A program made the translations under genes and the position numbers. DNA of 14,306 nt from Gallionella sp. (GTDB taxonomy: Bacteria > Pseudomonadota > Gammaproteobacteria > Burkholderiales > Gallionellaceae), in NCBI GenBank assembly GCA_030690245.1, contig JAUYGW010000136.1, positions 1-14,306 on the forward strand. Direction: 5' to 3'. The number at the start of each line of letters is the position of its first letter. The first letter of the stretch is position 1. Below, piece by piece: positions 13,408 to 14,306 of this stretch. The notes under the pieces are model-generated. The model was not told where the DNA came from. It made no database searches and worked only from the letters and a program-made list of their open reading frames with translations.

Positions 13408-13421
13408 GCCTTCCCCCAAAA

Positions 13422-13943
13422 ATGAATACACCGACAAACAGAACAAAACCGCATAAAGCTGCGCCCCACAAATTGTCACTGGCCGTGCAATACGCCTGCG
13501 ACGCGCAAATTATGCCGACGCGCGCGCAGTTGCGCCGCTGGGTCAAGTCCGCATTGCAACACGATGTACGCATGACGCTGCGCATCGTGAATGAGGCCGA
13601 GGGACGCGAGCTGAACAAAAATTACCGCGGCAAGGATTACGCCACCAACGTGCTGACTTTCGTCTATGACGATGCCGATATGCTGCCCGGCGATGCCGAT
13701 TTTATTTGTGGGGATGCGGTCATTTGCGCGCCGGTGGTGGAACAGGAGGCCGCCGCGCAGCACAAGGATCTGCTTGCCCACTACGCCCATCTCGCCATCC
13801 ATGCCGCCTTGCATTTGCAGGGTTATGACCATCTCAATGATATTGATGCCGCCGAGATGGAAGCATTGGAAACCGCGCTGATGCTAAAATTGCACTTCCC
13901 CAATCCTTATCAAACGACACACATTGCAAATGGACGACCCTGA
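13422..13943 (+). CDS. ybeY: Endoribonuclease YbeY (rRNA maturation factor)
   Basis: Zinc-dependent endoribonuclease involved in 16S rRNA 3'-end maturation and ribosome quality control. The 173-residue protein contains the defining H3xH5xH metal site: H127, H131 and H137 in HAALHLQGYDH. Upstream are the family blocks TLRIVNEAEGRELNKNYRGK, DYATNVLTFVYDD and GDAVICAPVVEQEA. The N-terminal ~25 residues are variable. I chose ATG 13422; a GTG at 13398 lies within the repeat arm. No Shine-Dalgarno sequence is visible, and the 3' end overlaps corC by 14 bases. In many Proteobacteria phoH (ybeZ) sits between miaB and ybeY; here it does not. Confidence 0.96.
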   Translation: MNTPTNRTKPHKAAPHKLSLAVQYACDAQIMPTRAQLRRWVKSALQHDVRMTLRIVNEAEGRELNKNYRGKDYATNVLTFVYDDADMLPGDADFICGDAVICAPVVEQEAAAQHKDLLAHYAHLAIHAALHLQGYDHLNDIDAAEMEALETALMLKLHFPNPYQTTHIANGRP

Positions 13944-14306
13944 AAGTAATAAACCCAGCCTGTTGGAACGCCTTTCCGCATTTTTGCTGCGCGAACCGGA
14001 AGATCGCGAGCAATTGATTCAACTGCTGCATTCCGCCTACGAGAATAACCTGCTGGACGCCGACGCGCTGTCCATGATGGAAGGCGTGCTGCAAGTCTCC
14101 GAGCGCCAGGTGCGCGAAATCATGATCCCGCGCGCGCAAATGGATGTCATCGACATCAGCGAGCCGCCGGAAAAATTCATCCCCTTTGTCATCGAGACCG
14201 CACACTCGCGTTTTCCCGTGACCGATGGCAGCAAGGACAACATCATCGGCATCCTGCTGGCGAAAGACCTGCTGCGCTATTACGCCGGAGAAGAGTTTGA
14301 CGTGCG
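13930..14306 (+). CDS. corC: CorC/YbeX-type CBS-domain protein, N-terminal part (runs off window)
   Basis: Likely cytoplasmic CBS-domain protein of the CorC/YbeX family, linked to Mg2+/Co2+ efflux and, in E. coli, to ribosome function. About 125 residues are present: MDDPESNKPSLLERLSAFLL, then REQLIQLLHSAYENNLLDAD, the family block MMEGVLQVSERQVREIMIPR, and the first CBS domain (AHSRFPVTDGSKDNIIGILL, then AKDLLRYY). The ATG at 13930 overlaps the end of ybeY by 14 bases, as expected for the ybeY-corC pair. The second CBS domain and the CorC_HlyC domain would lie beyond the window edge. Lnt usually follows in this operon. Confidence 0.93.
   Translation, partial: MDDPESNKPSLLERLSAFLLREPEDREQLIQLLHSAYENNLLDADALSMMEGVLQVSERQVREIMIPRAQMDVIDISEPPEKFIPFVIETAHSRFPVTDGSKDNIIGILLAKDLLRYYAGEEFDV

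Overview
The window reads as a chromosomal segment of a Gram-negative betaproteobacterium with moderately high GC. Evidence: the gene order glyA-nrdR-ribD-ribE-ribBA-ribH-nusB-thiL-pgpA, an lpxH gene for lipid A synthesis, and miaB-ybeY-corC. Protein similarity and the dispersed repeats would fit Nitrosomonadales (Gallionella/Sideroxydans-like), but that placement is from memory and was not tested. No rRNA, tRNA, CRISPR, phage or insertion-sequence gene was seen.

Layout. Positions 1-6959 (+ strand): 3' end of glyA, then nrdR, the riboflavin genes ribD, ribE, ribBA (RibA half degenerate) and ribH, then nusB, thiL and pgpA. Many of these overlap or nearly touch. A secreted nuclease (6959-7711) follows, overlapping pgpA by one base. 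Positions 7697-11339 (- strand): an envelope cluster transcribed as TPR/NTF2-like protein -> L,D-transpeptidase -> cyclophilin, then lpxH beyond a repeat. Positions 11545-11694 (- strand): a separate unit encoding a 31-residue single-helix protein, with a strong ribosome-binding site and a UUCG-loop terminator. Positions 11902-14306 (+ strand): miaB, ybeY and the start of corC; phoH, often found between miaB and ybeY, is absent.

The most unusual property is repeat load. Seven gaps hold inverted repeats of five sequence families, built from short reiterated words. Two families occur twice in this window. Several repeats abut start codons that lack a Shine-Dalgarno sequence, and one supplies the end of ribD. 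Further short elements sit in frame inside lpxH, miaB, the TPR gene and the nuclease gene. Two genes carry in-frame tandem triplications: 15 bp at the nusB start and 18 bp in the miaB TRAM domain. The genes are mostly housekeeping; the novelty is the repeat invasion and the unrecognised small membrane protein.
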